NCBI RefSeq assembly: GCF_021155765.1
Contig: NC_060114.1
Location: forward strand, 9,109,501-9,173,500
Direction of reading: 5' to 3'
DNA: 64,000 nucleotides
Source of the DNA: Diprion similis
Lineage: Eukaryota > Arthropoda > Insecta > Hymenoptera > Diprionidae
Position 1 is the first letter of the stretch. Each line of letters opens with the position of its first letter. Below, piece after piece: positions 47,036 to 59,061 of the stretch. A program made the translations under genes and the position numbers. Below the pieces are notes generated by a model that did not search any database, was not told where the DNA came from, and saw only the letters and a program-made list of their open reading frames with translations.

Positions 47036-47639
47036 AGGAACGCTAACCCCTTTGGATTTTTGGCGAAAATTTCGACGACTCTGAAAAGTGCTGCAATTAA
47101 TTCTTTGGGGCACTATTCCGACGTAATTTTGCGAGAGGAATCGATTGAGCGCAGTCCCAATACGCTGCGAGCAATGGATAGAAAGTTACAGCCAAAAAAC
47201 TGCAGATTTCCATCGTCATTTCTCTGCTGTCTGTCCAACGCATTTTTTGATGTGTTTTTTGAGTTCCTGGGGTTCCAATTAGCCGAGAAACGGTCATACA
47301 AATCAATTCGGCGACCAGAAATTTTCGGCTTCAAAATCGCAAAAAAAGTAAGGCTAACCCCTTTGGATTTTTGGCGAAAATTTCGACGACTTTGAAAAGT
47401 GCTGCAATCAATTCTTTAGGGCACTATTCCGACGTAATTTTGCGAGGGAAATCGATTGAGCGCAGTCCCAATACGCTGCGAGCAACGGATCGGAAGTTAC
47501 AGCCAAAAAACTGCAGATTTTTATCGTCATTACTTTGCTGTTGGTCCAACGCTTTTTTTAATGTGTTTTTTGAGTTCCTGGGGTTCCATTTAGTCAAGAA
47601 ACGGTCATACAAATCAATTCGGCGACCAGAAATTTTCAG

Positions 47640-50600
47640 CTCCAAAAATCGCAAAAAAAGTAAGGCTAACCCCTTTGGATTTTTGGCGAAAATTTCGACG
47701 ACTTTGAAAAGTGCTGCAATCAATTCTTTAGGGCACTATTCCGACGTAATTTTGCGAGGGAAATCGATTGAGCGCAGTCCCAATACGCTGCGAGCGACGG
47801 ATCGAAAGTTACAGCCAAAAAACTGCAGATTTTTATTGTCATTTCTCTGCAGTTGGTCCAACGCTTTTTTTGATGTGTTTTTTGAGTTCCTGGGGTTCCA
47901 TTCAGCCAAGAAACGGTCCTACAAATCAATTCGGCGTCCAGAAATTTTCGGCTTCAAAAATCGCAAAAAAAGTAAGGCTAACCCCTTTGGATTTTTGGCG
48001 AAAATTTTGACGACCCTAAAAAGTGCTGCAATTAATTCTTCAGGGCACTATTCCGACGTAATTTTGCGAGAGAAATCGATTGAGCGCAGTCCCAATACGC
48101 TGCGAGCAACGGATCGAAAGTTACAGCCAAAAATCTGCAGATTTTTATCGTCATTCCTTTGCTGTTGGTCCAACGCTTTTTCAAATGTGTTTTTTGAGTT
48201 CCTGGGGTTCCATTCAGCCAAGAAACGGTCATACAAATCAATTCGGCGACCAGAAATTTTCGGCTTCAAAATCGCAAAAAAAGTAAGGCTAACCCCTTTG
48301 GATTTTTAGCGAAAATTTCGACGACTTTGAAAAGTGCTGCAATCAATTCTTTAGGGCACTATTCCGACGTAATTTTGCGAGGGAAATCGATTGAGCGCAG
48401 TCCCAATACGCTGCGAGCAACGGATCGGAAGTTACAGCCAAAAAACTGCAGATTTCCATCGTCATTTCTCTGCTGTCTGTCCGACGCATTTTTTAATGTG
48501 TTTTTTGAGTTCCTGGGGTTCCAATTAGCCAAGAAACGGTCCTACAAATCAATTCGACGACCAGAAATTTTCGGCTCCAAAAATCGCAAAAAAAGTAAGG
48601 CTAACCCCTTTGGATTTTTGGCGAAAATTTCGACGACTCTGAAAAGTGCTGCAATTAATTCTTTAGGGCACTATTCCGACGTAATTTTGCGAGAGAAATC
48701 GATTGAGCGCAGTCCCAATACGCTGCGAGCAATGGATAGAAAGTTACAGCCAAAAAACTGCAGATTTCCATCGTCATTTCTCTGCTGTCTGTCCAACGCA
48801 TTTTTTGATGTGTTTTTTGAGTTCCTGGGGTTCCAATTAGCCGAGAAACGGTCCTACAAATCAATTCGGCGACCAGAAATTTTCGGCGCCAAAAATCGCA
48901 AAAAAAAGTAAGGCTAACCCGTTTGGATTTTTGGCGAAAATTTCGACGACTTTGAAAAGTGCTGCGATCAATTCTTTAGGGCACTATTCCGACGTAATTT
49001 TGCGAGAGAAATCGATTGAGCGCAGTCCCAATACGCTGCGAGCAACGGATCGAAAGTTACAGCCAAAAAACTGCAGATTTTTATTGTCATTTCTCTGCTG
49101 TTGGTCCAACGCTTTCTTTGATGTGTTTTTTGAGTTCCTGGGGTTCCATTCAGCCAAGAAACGGTCCTACAAATCAATTCGGCGACCAGAAATTTTCGGC
49201 TCCAAAAATCGCAAAAAAAGGAAGGCTAACCCCTTTGGATTTTTCGCGAAAATTTCGACGACTCTGAAAAGTGCTGCAATTAATTCTTTAGGGCACCATT
49301 CCGACGTAATTTTGCGAGAGAAATCGATTGAGCGCAGTCCCAATACGCTGCGAGCAACGGATCGAAAGTTACAGCCAAAATACTGCAGATTTTTATCGTC
49401 ATTTCTTTGCTGTTGGTCCAACGCTTTTTTTAATGTGTTTTTTGAGTTCCTGGGGTTCCATTTAGCCAAGAAACGGTCATACAAATCAATTCGGCGACCA
49501 GAAATTTTCGGCTCCAAAATCGCAAAAAAAGTAAGGCTAACCCCGGATTTTTGGCGAAAATTTCGACGACTTTGAAAAGTGCTGCAATCAATTCTTTAGG
49601 GCACTATTCCGACGTAATTTTGCGAGGGAAATCGATTGAGCGCAGTCCCAATACGCTGCGAGCAACGGATCGGAAGTTACAGCCAAAAAACTGCAGATTT
49701 TTATTGTCATTTCTCTGCTGTTGGTCCAACGCTTTTTTTTATGTGTTTTTTGAGTTCCTGGGGTTACATTTAGCCTATAAACGGTCATACAAATCAATTC
49801 GGCGACCAGAAATTTTCAGCTCCAAAAATCGCAAAAAAAGTAAGGCTAACCCCTTTGGATTTTTGGCGAAAATTTCGACGACTTTGAAAAGTGCTGCAAT
49901 CAATTCTTTAGGGCACTATTCCGACGTAATTTTGCGAGGGAAATCGATTGAGCGCAGTCCCAATACGCTGCGAGCGACGGATCGAAAGTTACAGCCAAAA
50001 AACTGCAGATTTTTATTGTCATTTCTCTGCTGTTGGTCCAACGCTTTTTTTGATGTGTTTTTTGAGTTCCTGGGGTTCCATTCAGCCAAGAAACGGTCCT
50101 ACAAATCAATTCGGCGTCCAGAAATTTTCGGCTTCAAAAATCGCAAAAAAAGTAAGGCTAACCCCTTTGGATTTTTGGCGAAAATTTTGACGACCCTAAA
50201 AAGTGCTGCAATTAATTCTTCAGGGCACTATTCCGACGTAATTTTGCGAGAGAAATCGATTGAGCGCAGTCCCAATACGCTGCGAGCAACGGATCGAAAG
50301 TTACAGCCAAAAATCTGCAGATTTTTATCGTCATTCCTTTGCTGTTGGTCCAACGCTTTTTCAAATGTGTTTTTTGAGTTCCTGGGGTTCCATTCAGCCA
50401 AGAAACGGTCATACAAATCAATTCGGCGACCAGAAATTTTCGGCTTCAAAAATCGCAAAAAAAGTAAGGCTAACCCCTTTGGATTTTTGGCGAAAATTTC
50501 GACGACTTTGAAAAGTGCTGCAATTAATTCTTTAGGGCACTATTCCGACGTAATTTTGCGAGAGAAATCGATTGAGCGCAGTCCCAATACGCTGCGAGCA

Positions 50601-52300
50601 ACGGATCGAAAGTTACAGCCAAAAATCTGCAGATTTTTATCGTCATTTCTTTGCTGTTGGTCCAACGCTTTTTTTAATGTGTTTTTTGAGTTCCTGGGGT
50701 TCCATTTAGCCAAGAAACGGTCATACAAATCAATTCGGCGACCAGAAATTTTCGGCTTCAAAATCGCAAAAAAAGTAAGGCTAACCCCTTTGGATTTTTA
50801 GCGAAAATTTCGACGACTTTGAAAAGTGCTGCAATCAATTCTTTAGGGCACTATTCCGACGTAATTTTGCGAGGGAAATCGATTGAGCGCAGTCCCAATA
50901 CGCTGCGAGCAACGGATCGGAAGTTACAGCCAAAAAACTGCAGATTTCCATCGTCATTTCTCTGCTGTCTGTCCGACGCATTTTTTAATGTGTTTTTTGA
51001 GTTCCTGGGGTTCCAATTAGCCAAGAAACGGTCCTACAAATCAATTCGACGACCAGAAATTTTCGGCTCCAAAAATCGCAAAAAAAGTAAGGCTAACCCC
51101 TTTGGATTTTTGGCGAAAATTTCGACGACTCTGAAAAGTGCTGCAATTAATTCTTTAGGGCACTATTCCGACGTAATTTTGCGAGAGAAATCGATTGAGC
51201 GCAGTCCCAATACGCTGCGAGCAATGGATAGAAAGTTACAGCCAAAAAACTGCAGATTTCCATCGTCATTTCTCTGCTGTCTGTCCAACGCATTTTTTGA
51301 TGTGTTTTTTGAGTTCCTGGGGTTCCAATTAGCCGAGAAACGGTCCTACAAATCAATTCGGCGACCAGAAATTTTCGGCGCCAAAAATCGCAAAAAAAAG
51401 TAAGGCTAACCCCTTTGGATTTTTGGCGAAAATTTCGACGACTTTGAAAAGTGCTGCGATCAATTCTTTAGGGCACTATTCCGACGTAATTTTGCGAGAG
51501 AAATCGATTGAGCGCAGTCCCAATACGCTGCGAGCAACGGATCGAAAGTTACAGCCAAAAAACTGCAGATTTTTATTGTCATTTCTCTGCTGTTGGTCCA
51601 ACGCTTTCTTTGATGTGTTTTTTGAGTTCCTGGGGTTCCATTCAGCCAAGAAACGGTCCTACAAATCAATTCGGCGACCAGAAATTTTCGGCTCCAAAAA
51701 TCGCAAAAAAAGGAAGGCTAACCCCTTTGGATTTTTCGCGAAAATTTCGACGACTCTGAAAAGTGCTGCAATTAATTCTTTAGGGCACCATTCCGACGTA
51801 ATTTTGCGAGAGAAATCGATTGAGCGCAGTCCCAATACGCTGCGAGCAACGGATCGAAAGTTACAGCCAAAATACTGCAGATTTTTATCGTCATTTCTTT
51901 GCTGTTGGTCCAACGCTTTTTTTAATGTGTTTTTTGAGTTCCTGGGGTTCCATTTAGCCAAGAAACGGTCATACAAATCAATTCGGCGACCAGAAATTTT
52001 CGGCTCCAAAATCGCAAAAAAAGTAAGGCTAACCCCTTTGGATTTTTGGCGAAAATTTCGACGACTTTGAAAAGTGCTGCAATCAATTCTTTAGGGCACT
52101 ATTCCGACGTAATTTTGCGAGGGAAATCGATTGAGCGCAGTCCCAATACGCTGCGAGCAACGGATCGGAAGTTACAGCCAAAAAACTGCAGATTTTTATT
52201 GTCATTTCTCTGCTGTTGGTCCAACGCTTTTTTTTATGTGTTTTTTGAGTTCCTGGGGTTACATTTAGCCTATAAACGGTCCTACAAATCAATTCGGCGA
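47640..52300 (+). repeat. Second higher-order repeat, 7-8 monomers
   Basis: The block 47640-48270 recurs at 49820-50450 (shift 2,180 bp, 7 monomers less 4 bases). The block 48327-49740 recurs at 50819-52235 (shift 2,492-2,495 bp, 8 monomers less 1-4 bases). The change of shift implies that one extra monomer was inserted near 50450-50760 after or during duplication. Confidence 0.8.
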
Positions 52301-55300
52301 CCAGAAATTTTCGGCTCCAAAAATCGCAAAAAACGTAAGGCTAACCCCTCTGGATTTTTGGCGAAAATTTCGACGACTCTGAAAAGTGCTGCAATTAATT
52401 CTTTAGGGCACTATTCCGACGTAATTTTGCGAGAGAAATCGATTGAGCGCAGTCCCAATACGCTGCGAGCAATAGATCGAAAGTTACAGCCAAAAAACTG
52501 CAGATTTCCATCGTCATTTCTCTGCTGTCTGTCCGACGCATTTTTTAATGTGTTTTTTGAGTTCCTGGGGTTCCAATTAGCCAAGAAACGGTCCTACAAA
52601 TCAATTCAACGTCCAGAAATTTTCGGCTCCAAAAATCGCAAAAAAAGTAAGGCTAACCCCTTTGGATTTTTGGCGAAAATTTCGACGACTCTGGAAAGTG
52701 CTGCAATTAATTCTTTAGGGCACTATTCCGACGTAATTTTGCGAGAGAAATCGATTGAGCGCAGTCCCAATACGCTGCGAGCAACGGATCGAAAGTTACA
52801 GCCAAAAAACTGCAGATTTTTATTGTCAGTTCTCTGCTGTTGGTCCAACGCTTTTTTTTATGTGTTTTTCGAGTTCCTGGGGTTCCATTTAGCCTGGAAA
52901 CGGTCCTACAAATCAATTCGGCGACCAGAAATTTTTGGCTCCAAAAATCGCAGAAAAAGTAAGGCTAACCCCTTTGGATTTTTGGCGAAAATTCCGAGGA
53001 CTTTGAAAAGTGCTGCAATTAATTCTTTAGGGCACTATTCCGACGTAATTTTGCGAGAGAAATCGATTGAGCACAGTCCCAATACGCTGCGAGCAACCGA
53101 TCGAAAGTTACAGCCAAAAAACTGCAGATTTCCATCGTCATTTCTCTGCTGTCTGTCCGACGCATTTTTTAATGTGTTTTTTGAGTTCCTGGGGTTCCAA
53201 TTAGCCAAGAAACGGTCCTACAAATCAATTCGACGACCAGAAATTTTCGGCTCCAAAAATCGCAAAAAAAGTAAGGCTAACCCCTTTGGATTTTTGGCGA
53301 AAATTTCGACGACTCTGAAAAGTGCTGCAATTAATTCTTTAGGGCACTATTCCGACGTAATTTTGCGAGAGAAATCGATTGAGCGCAGTCCCAATACGCT
53401 GCGAGCAACGGATCGAAAGTTACAGCCAAAAAACTGCAGATTTTTATTGTCAGTTCTCTGCTGTTGGTCCAACCCTTTTTCTTATGTGTTTTTTGAGTTC
53501 CTGGGGTTCCATTTAGCCGAGAAACGGTCCTACAAATCAATTCGGCGACCAGAAATTTTTGGCTTCAAAAATCGCTAAAAAAGTAAGGCTAACCCCTTTG
53601 GATTTTTGGCGGAAATTTCGACGACTTTGAAAAGTGCTGCAATTAATTCTTTAGGGCACTATTCCGACGTAATTTTGCGAGAGAAATCGATTGAGCGCAG
53701 TCCCAATACGCTGCGAGCAATGGATAGAGAGTTACAGCCAAAAAACTGCAGATTTCCATCGTCATTTCTCTGCTGTCTGTCCAACGCATTTTTTAATGTG
53801 TTTTTTGAGTTCCTGGGGTTCCAATTAGCCAAGAAACGGTCCTACAAATCAATTCGACGACCAGAAATTTTCGGCTCCAAAAATCGCAAAAAAAGTAAGG
53901 CTAACCCCTTTGGATTTTTGGCGAAAATTTCGACGACTCTGAAAAGTGCTGCAATTAATTCTTCAGGGCACTATTCCGACGTAATTTTGCGAGAGAAATC
54001 GATTGAGCGCAGTCACAATACGCTGCGAGCAACGGATCGAAAGTTACAGCCAAAAAACTGCAGATTTTTATTGTCAGTTCTCTGCTGTTGGTCCAACGCT
54101 TTTTTTTATGTGTTTTTTGAGTTCCTGGGTTTCCATTTAGCCAAGAAACGGTCCTACAAATCGATTCGGCGACCAGAAATTTTTGGTTTTAAAAATCGCA
54201 AAAAAAAGTAAGGCTAACCCCTTTGGATTTTTGGCGGAAATTTCGACGACTTTGAAAAGTGCTGCAATTAATTCTTTAGGGCACTATTCCGACGTAATTT
54301 TGCGAGAGAAATCGATTGAGCGCAGTCCCAATACGCTGCGAGCAACGGATCGAAAGTTACAGCCAAAAAACTGCAGATTTTCATTGTCATTTCTCTGCTG
54401 TTGGTCCAACGCTTTTTTTTATGATTTTTTTGAGTTCCTGGGGTTCCATTCAGCCAAGAAACGGTCATAGAAATCAATTCGGCGACCAGAAATTTTCGGC
54501 TCCAAAAATCGCAAAAAAAGTAAGGCTAACCCCTTTGGATTTTTGGCGAAAATTTCGACGACTTTGAAAAGTGCTGCAATCAATTCTTTAGGGCACTATT
54601 TCGACGTATTTTTGCGAGAGAAATCGATTAAGCGCAGTCCCAATACGCTGCGAGCAACGGATCGAAAGTTACAGCCAAAAATCTGCAGATTTTTATCGTC
54701 ATTTCTTTGCTGTTGGTCCAACGCTTCTTTTAATGTGTTTCTTGAGTTCCTGGGGTTTCATTCAGCCAAGAAACGGTCATACAAATCAATTCGGCGACCA
54801 GAAATTTTCGGCTCCAAAAATCGCAAAAAAAGTAAGGCTAACCCCTTTGGATTTTTGGCGAAAATTTCGACGACTCTGAAAAGTGCTGCATCTAATTCTT
54901 TAGTGCACTATTCCGACGTAATTTTGCGAGAGAAATCGATTGAGCGCAGTCCCAATACGCTGCGAGCAACGGATCGAAAGTTACAGCCAAAAAACTGCAG
55001 ATTTTTATTGTCATTTCTCTGCTGTTGGTCCAACGCTTTTTTTGATGTGTTTTTTGAGTTCCTGGGGTTCCATTCAGCCAAGAAACGGTCCTACAAATCA
55101 ATTCGGCGACCAGAAATTTTCGGCTTCAAAAATCGCAAAAAAAGTAAGGCTAACCCCTTTGGATTTTTGGCGAAAATTTCGACGACTCTGAAAAGTGCTG
55201 CAAATAATTCTTTAGGGCACTATTCCGACGTAATTTTGCGAGAGAAATCGATTGAGCGCAGTCCCAATACGCTGCGAGCAACGGATCGAAAGTTACAGCC

Positions 55301-55740
55301 AAAAAACTGCAGATTTTTATTGTCATTTCTCTGCTGTTGGTCCAACGTTTTTTTTTATGTTCTTTCTGAGTTCCTGGGGTTCCATTTAGCCAAGAAACGG
55401 TCATACAAATCAATTCGGCGACCAGAAATTTTCGGCTCCAAAAATCGCAAAAAAAGTAAGGCTAACCCCTTTGGATTTTTGGCGAAAATTTCGACGACTT
55501 TGAAAAGTGCTGCAATCAATTCTTTAGGGCACTATTCCGATGTAATTTTGCGAGAGAAATCGATTGAGCGCAGTCTTAATACGCTGCGAGCAACGGATCG
55601 AAAGTTATAGCCAAAAAACTGCAGATTTTCATCGTCATTTCTCTGCTGTTTTTCCAACGCTTTTTTTAATGTGTTTTTTGAGTTTCTGGGGATCCAATCA
55701 GTCCAAAACGGGTCATACGAATCGATTCCGAAACGAGAGC

Positions 55741-57500
55741 TTTTCGGCTGAGAAATTCACTAAAAAAGTCAGGCTAACCTCTATGGATTTTTTGCCAAAA
55801 TTTCAACGATTCTCAAGAGTGCTGGAATGAATTCTTGAAGGCACTATTAACACGTAATTTTGCGAGAGAAATCGATTAAACGCCTTCCGAATACGCCGCG
55901 AGCATCGGGTCAAGAGTTACAGACCAAAAACGAAACAATAGTTCCACAATACGTATGCTGCAGGTATTCCCTCTGTCATTTCTGTCCAGTTGGTCCGACG
56001 CTCTTTTTGATGTCTTTGTCGCACCCTTATGGTCCAATTATTTGTAAGAGGATCCTGCAGAACGATTCAAAGACGAAAAGCTTTGAAAAAACGAAGAGCT
56101 CTGAAAATCGCACAAAAGCAACGCTGGCTTTTTCGGATTTTTACAGTCAACTTTAGGCGATCATCAGATAAGGCTGAAATCGATTCATTTGTACCTTATA
56201 TTGACGTGATTTTGCGAGTAGAATCTACTGCGCACAATTTTCACACACCGCGAGTAATGAATTGGACCTCGCGGCACCAAATCATCAAACTTGCACTGGG
56301 TTTTCAAGGAGATGGTAAACAAAAATCACAATCTCATAACTACAAAGTTTTAGTTTTCGTTTATTCAATATGCCTCGATCATAGTACAAGTGATCAGGTG
56401 TCAGTGTATACTACTTTACCAAGTTTCTGAATAGTATAATTATAATCTGTTATACTCATGCATCATACTATTAATGTTATATTATATCAATAATTCATAC
56501 AATATTATATGATATCGTGGCGCTATTTCATGCAATCTAGATTAAAATAAATAATCAATCAACTCCACCACAATTTTTTCGTACCACATGAGCAACTGGT
56601 TCCATGATCATCTGAATGCCTTTTTGACAATCCTTGGGATGCAATTAGTCTACAATTAAAGAGTCGTTCGTCTCGATTCCGAGACGAAAAGTGTTCCATT
56701 CGAAAAAAATGAGGGCTTAACTCTTTAGAGTTTTTTCATTAGTATTTGACCGATTTTGAAAAATATTTCAAGTCATTCCTTGATGCACTATATTCACGTA
56801 ATTTTGCCAGAGAAAACGATTGCGCATAGTCCTGATACCTTGCGAGCAACGTATCAACAGTTACAGCCAAAAATCGAAAGATTCGCTTTGCAATTCCATT
56901 GCTATTGGTCCTACGCTCTTTGAGATGACTTCTTTGCATTCCTGGGGGTCCAATTAGTCGAAACAGAGACCTGCAAAACGATTCCGAGTCAAAACGTTTC
57001 CGAGTTCTGAAAATGGCAAAACAGCAAGACTAACCCCTTTGGATTTTTGGTGAAAATTTCGACAATTTAATAAATGGTGGAATCAATCCTTTGATGCACA
57101 GTATCGACGTAATTTTGCGAGCGCAACCGATTGCGTCCAGTCCGAATACGCTGCGAGCAACGCATGGAGAGTTACAGTTGATAAACTGAAGATTTTCATT
57201 GTCATGTCCCTGCTGTTGGTCCCACGCTCTTTTTGTCGACTTTTCCGAGTTCTTGAGGGTCAAATTAACCTAAAAAGGTTCGTACAACCAGATTCCGAGA
57301 CAAAAGATGTTTCGACCAAAAAAAGTGAGACCTACCTCTTTGGATTTTTCCGAGTCCAAATCTGGTCAATTTTGTAAACAACTGAATTAATTCTTTTACG
57401 CACTATAGCGACATGGTTTTGCGATAGGAATCGATTGCGCGTAACCTAAAGTCGCTGCGAACAGCGGATCAAAAGTGACAGCCAAAAACCCTAAGATTTC
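55741..57500 (+). repeat. Decayed satellite monomers, right flank
   Basis: Progressively diverged copies of the same unit. At 55741-55940 most landmarks remain (GTAATTTTGCGAGAGAAATC). At 56000-56280 only scattered words survive. About 56281-56600 is unrelated AT-rich DNA. At 56640-57500 there are two to three old copies with TACAGCCAAAAA, CTACGCTCTTT, GTCCAATTAGTC and TAACCCCTTTGGATTTTTGG. Confidence 0.8.
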
Positions 57501-57907
57501 TCTGCATTTTCATGATCTTTATTATTCTCTCAGTTGTGGAATCTTTGATGTTCTATATATTTGTCTTCGCATCCTTGAGTCTTCAGCTGAGAAGTTAGGT
57601 TTGGAAGAAAAAGAATCCTTAACGTTTATTCTAAGGTAAAATGTTTGTGGTTCAGTCAAATACCAGCCTGGATCCTTTTGAATTTGGCTGTATGTATTTT
57701 TCCAGGAGAAAACAATCAAATACAATTAGTCGCATTTCGCTGCGATGTGACAAAGTGAAGTTGGTTCTTTTTAACAACAGAACGAATGAACGTTTCGCGC
57801 ACATTTCGTCGAAGTCGTCAAGGGCACACATCGATGTCACAATTGAGTAGACTTATCAATCGCATACATATTTATAGGTACATTATACAAGTTCAACATA
57901 GATTGCA
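57501..57907. other. Spacer between decayed satellite and LRRC23
   Basis: About 400 bp of unique-looking DNA; presumably the 3'UTR of the minus-strand LRRC23 gene. Nothing else recognised. Confidence 0.5.
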
Positions 57908-58972
57908 CTAAACATTCATTACACTTCCTCCGCTTCCAATTTTCGCTGAAGTTGAGCCTTCATCAATTTCGGAGAACCCAGATCCATCCTGGACGATACG
58001 CCGCTGCAAAGCCTCGGCATCCTTGCGTTCATCGTCGCTCACAACTTCTTTATCAATCCTTATCAGATTCGGAATCATCGCAATTAATTTAACCCTGTAT
58101 CCGGGCGCGTTGACCTCATCTTCATCATCAGGTAACGCATTCACAGCCGGATTCTGGGATACAACAATCGTCTCCAGGCTCTGCAAGCATCGGAGTTTCC
58201 CGACCTCTACAAGGCTTGCTATTCTGTTCTCTCTCAAATTGACGTAGCTCAACTTGACGCAGGAGGTCGCGAAGCCATCGAGCACGGATATCCGGTTACC
58301 GCGAGCGTGAAGTGTCTTCAGATTGACGAGCGTTTCGAGACCTTCGAACCGCTCGATTCTGTTTTCCGCCACGTAGAGCGCGACCAGACTGGGAAAGAAA
58401 ATCCCATTGGTAGTGGTCAGCAGGTTTCCGCGGAGTTCGAGCACCCTGAGATTCTCGAGGACGTACGGGTTTAGGGACACCTTCCTTATCCTGTTACGGT
58501 TCAGCTCCAGGCACTCCAGCAGTCGGTGCGCGATCCCGGCAGTGTCTGATATCTCGTTGTCGTTCAGGGTGAGCACCTGCAGGTAGAGCATTGGCTCCAA
58601 GTCGGGCGACGTGATCCTGTTTCGGTCGGCCTGGATCATCAGGAGGTAGGTCATCGAGCTGAAGACCTGGAGTGCAGTGCGCGTCAGCCGATTGCCGGAA
58701 ACGTTGACGAAAATGACATTCCTGAAGGTCGGAATGACGCTGACATCGGTCAGTCCCTTCTCCGAGACGTTAAGCATCAAGTACGAATACTTGAGCCCGG
58801 AGTCGTTCTTCCCCAGCACGCAGAGGCCCCTCGAAGCCTCGTCGAAGGTAAGACAACTCTCCTCTTCGCCATCCTCTCGCGAACTAACGGCACGCCCGCT
58901 TTCGCCTCCGAACGACGGATAATCCTCGGGCTCTTCAACCGACTGCGAATAGTTGGAGGCTTGCGACGACAT
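57908..58972 (-). CDS. LRRC23: Leucine-rich repeat-containing protein 23 (radial spoke 3 component)
   Basis: A single uninterrupted coding exon of 354 aa (human LRRC23 about 343). An acidic, Ser-rich N-terminus is followed by the conserved entry segment (LKYSYLMLNVSEKGLTDVSVI) and about eight leucine-rich repeats between residues 80 and 280. Examples are VNVSGNRLT, LTLNDNEISDTAGI, LELRGNLLTTTNGI, LYVAENRIERFEGLE and LHARGNRISVLDGF. The LRR cap PGYRVKLIAMIPNLIRIDKE and a charged tail (SDDERKDAEALQRRI) match the family. LRRC23 is a head component of radial spoke 3 in motile cilia and sperm flagella, so testis expression is expected. Its start codon is only 84 nt beyond the stop of the CFAP97-like gene on the same strand. 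Lack of introns is unusual in this window and may reflect retroposition. Confidence 0.9.
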   Translation of the reverse strand: MSSQASNYSQSVEEPEDYPSFGGESGRAVSSREDGEEESCLTFDEASRGLCVLGKNDSGLKYSYLMLNVSEKGLTDVSVIPTFRNVIFVNVSGNRLTRTALQVFSSMTYLLMIQADRNRITSPDLEPMLYLQVLTLNDNEISDTAGIAHRLLECLELNRNRIRKVSLNPYVLENLRVLELRGNLLTTTNGIFFPSLVALYVAENRIERFEGLETLVNLKTLHARGNRISVLDGFATSCVKLSYVNLRENRIASLVEVGKLRCLQSLETIVVSQNPAVNALPDDEDEVNAPGYRVKLIAMIPNLIRIDKEVVSDDERKDAEALQRRIVQDGSGFSEIDEGSTSAKIGSGGSVMNV

Positions 58973-59047
58973 TTCTGGTATTCTTCAAACCATCGATTGT
59001 TTCGCGTATAGTGCAGAGATACTTCTAACTTCAGGACCGTCCAGACA

Positions 59048-59061
59048 TTTATTCATTTATT
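59048..59061 (-). terminator. Double poly-A signal overlapping the CFAP97-like stop codon
   Basis: On the minus strand AATAAATGAATAAA contains two AATAAA hexamers; the first overlaps the TAA stop of the CFAP97-like gene. This suggests a very short 3'UTR immediately before LRRC23. Confidence 0.6.

Larger units (their letters stand above)
31638..55740 (+). repeat. 312-bp satellite array, about 77 tandem monomers
   Basis: Head-to-tail copies of a 312-bp unit fill 24 kb. Landmarks recurring once per unit include GGCTAACCCCTTTGGATTTT, CACTATTCCGACGTAATTTT, AATACGCTGCGAGCAA, AACTGCAGATTT and TGAGTTCCTGGGGTTCCA. Units differ by a few percent. Most are exactly 312 bp; some are 1 bp longer or shorter in A-runs and one (near 49545) lacks 3 bp. 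Two diagnostic variants alternate: TTGGTCCAACGC with CCATTTAGCC or CCATTCAGCC, and CTGTCTGTCCGACGC or CTGTCTGTCCAACGC with CCAATTAGCC. The number of monomers is the array length divided by 312. Translating any copy gives a 104-residue periodic peptide, a by-product of the period. Confidence 0.97.

Noticed and set aside
31965-55610. The many 200-640-codon open frames between 32 and 55.6 kb as a repetitive protein family
   Set aside because: They are the same 312-bp satellite unit read through; open frames also occur on the opposite strand, start at arbitrary Met codons, and end wherever a base is gained or lost. No splice or promoter evidence.
31638-55740. CRISPR-like array
   Set aside because: The whole 312-bp unit repeats, with no unique spacers, in an animal genome.
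31638-55740. CENP-B box in the satellite monomer
   Set aside because: I looked for the TTCG...A..CGGG pattern near TTTCGACGAC and GACGTAATTTTGCG and did not find a convincing match.
56029-56430. 133-codon plus-strand open frame
   Set aside because: The first half is a decayed satellite monomer and the second half is AT-rich spacer.
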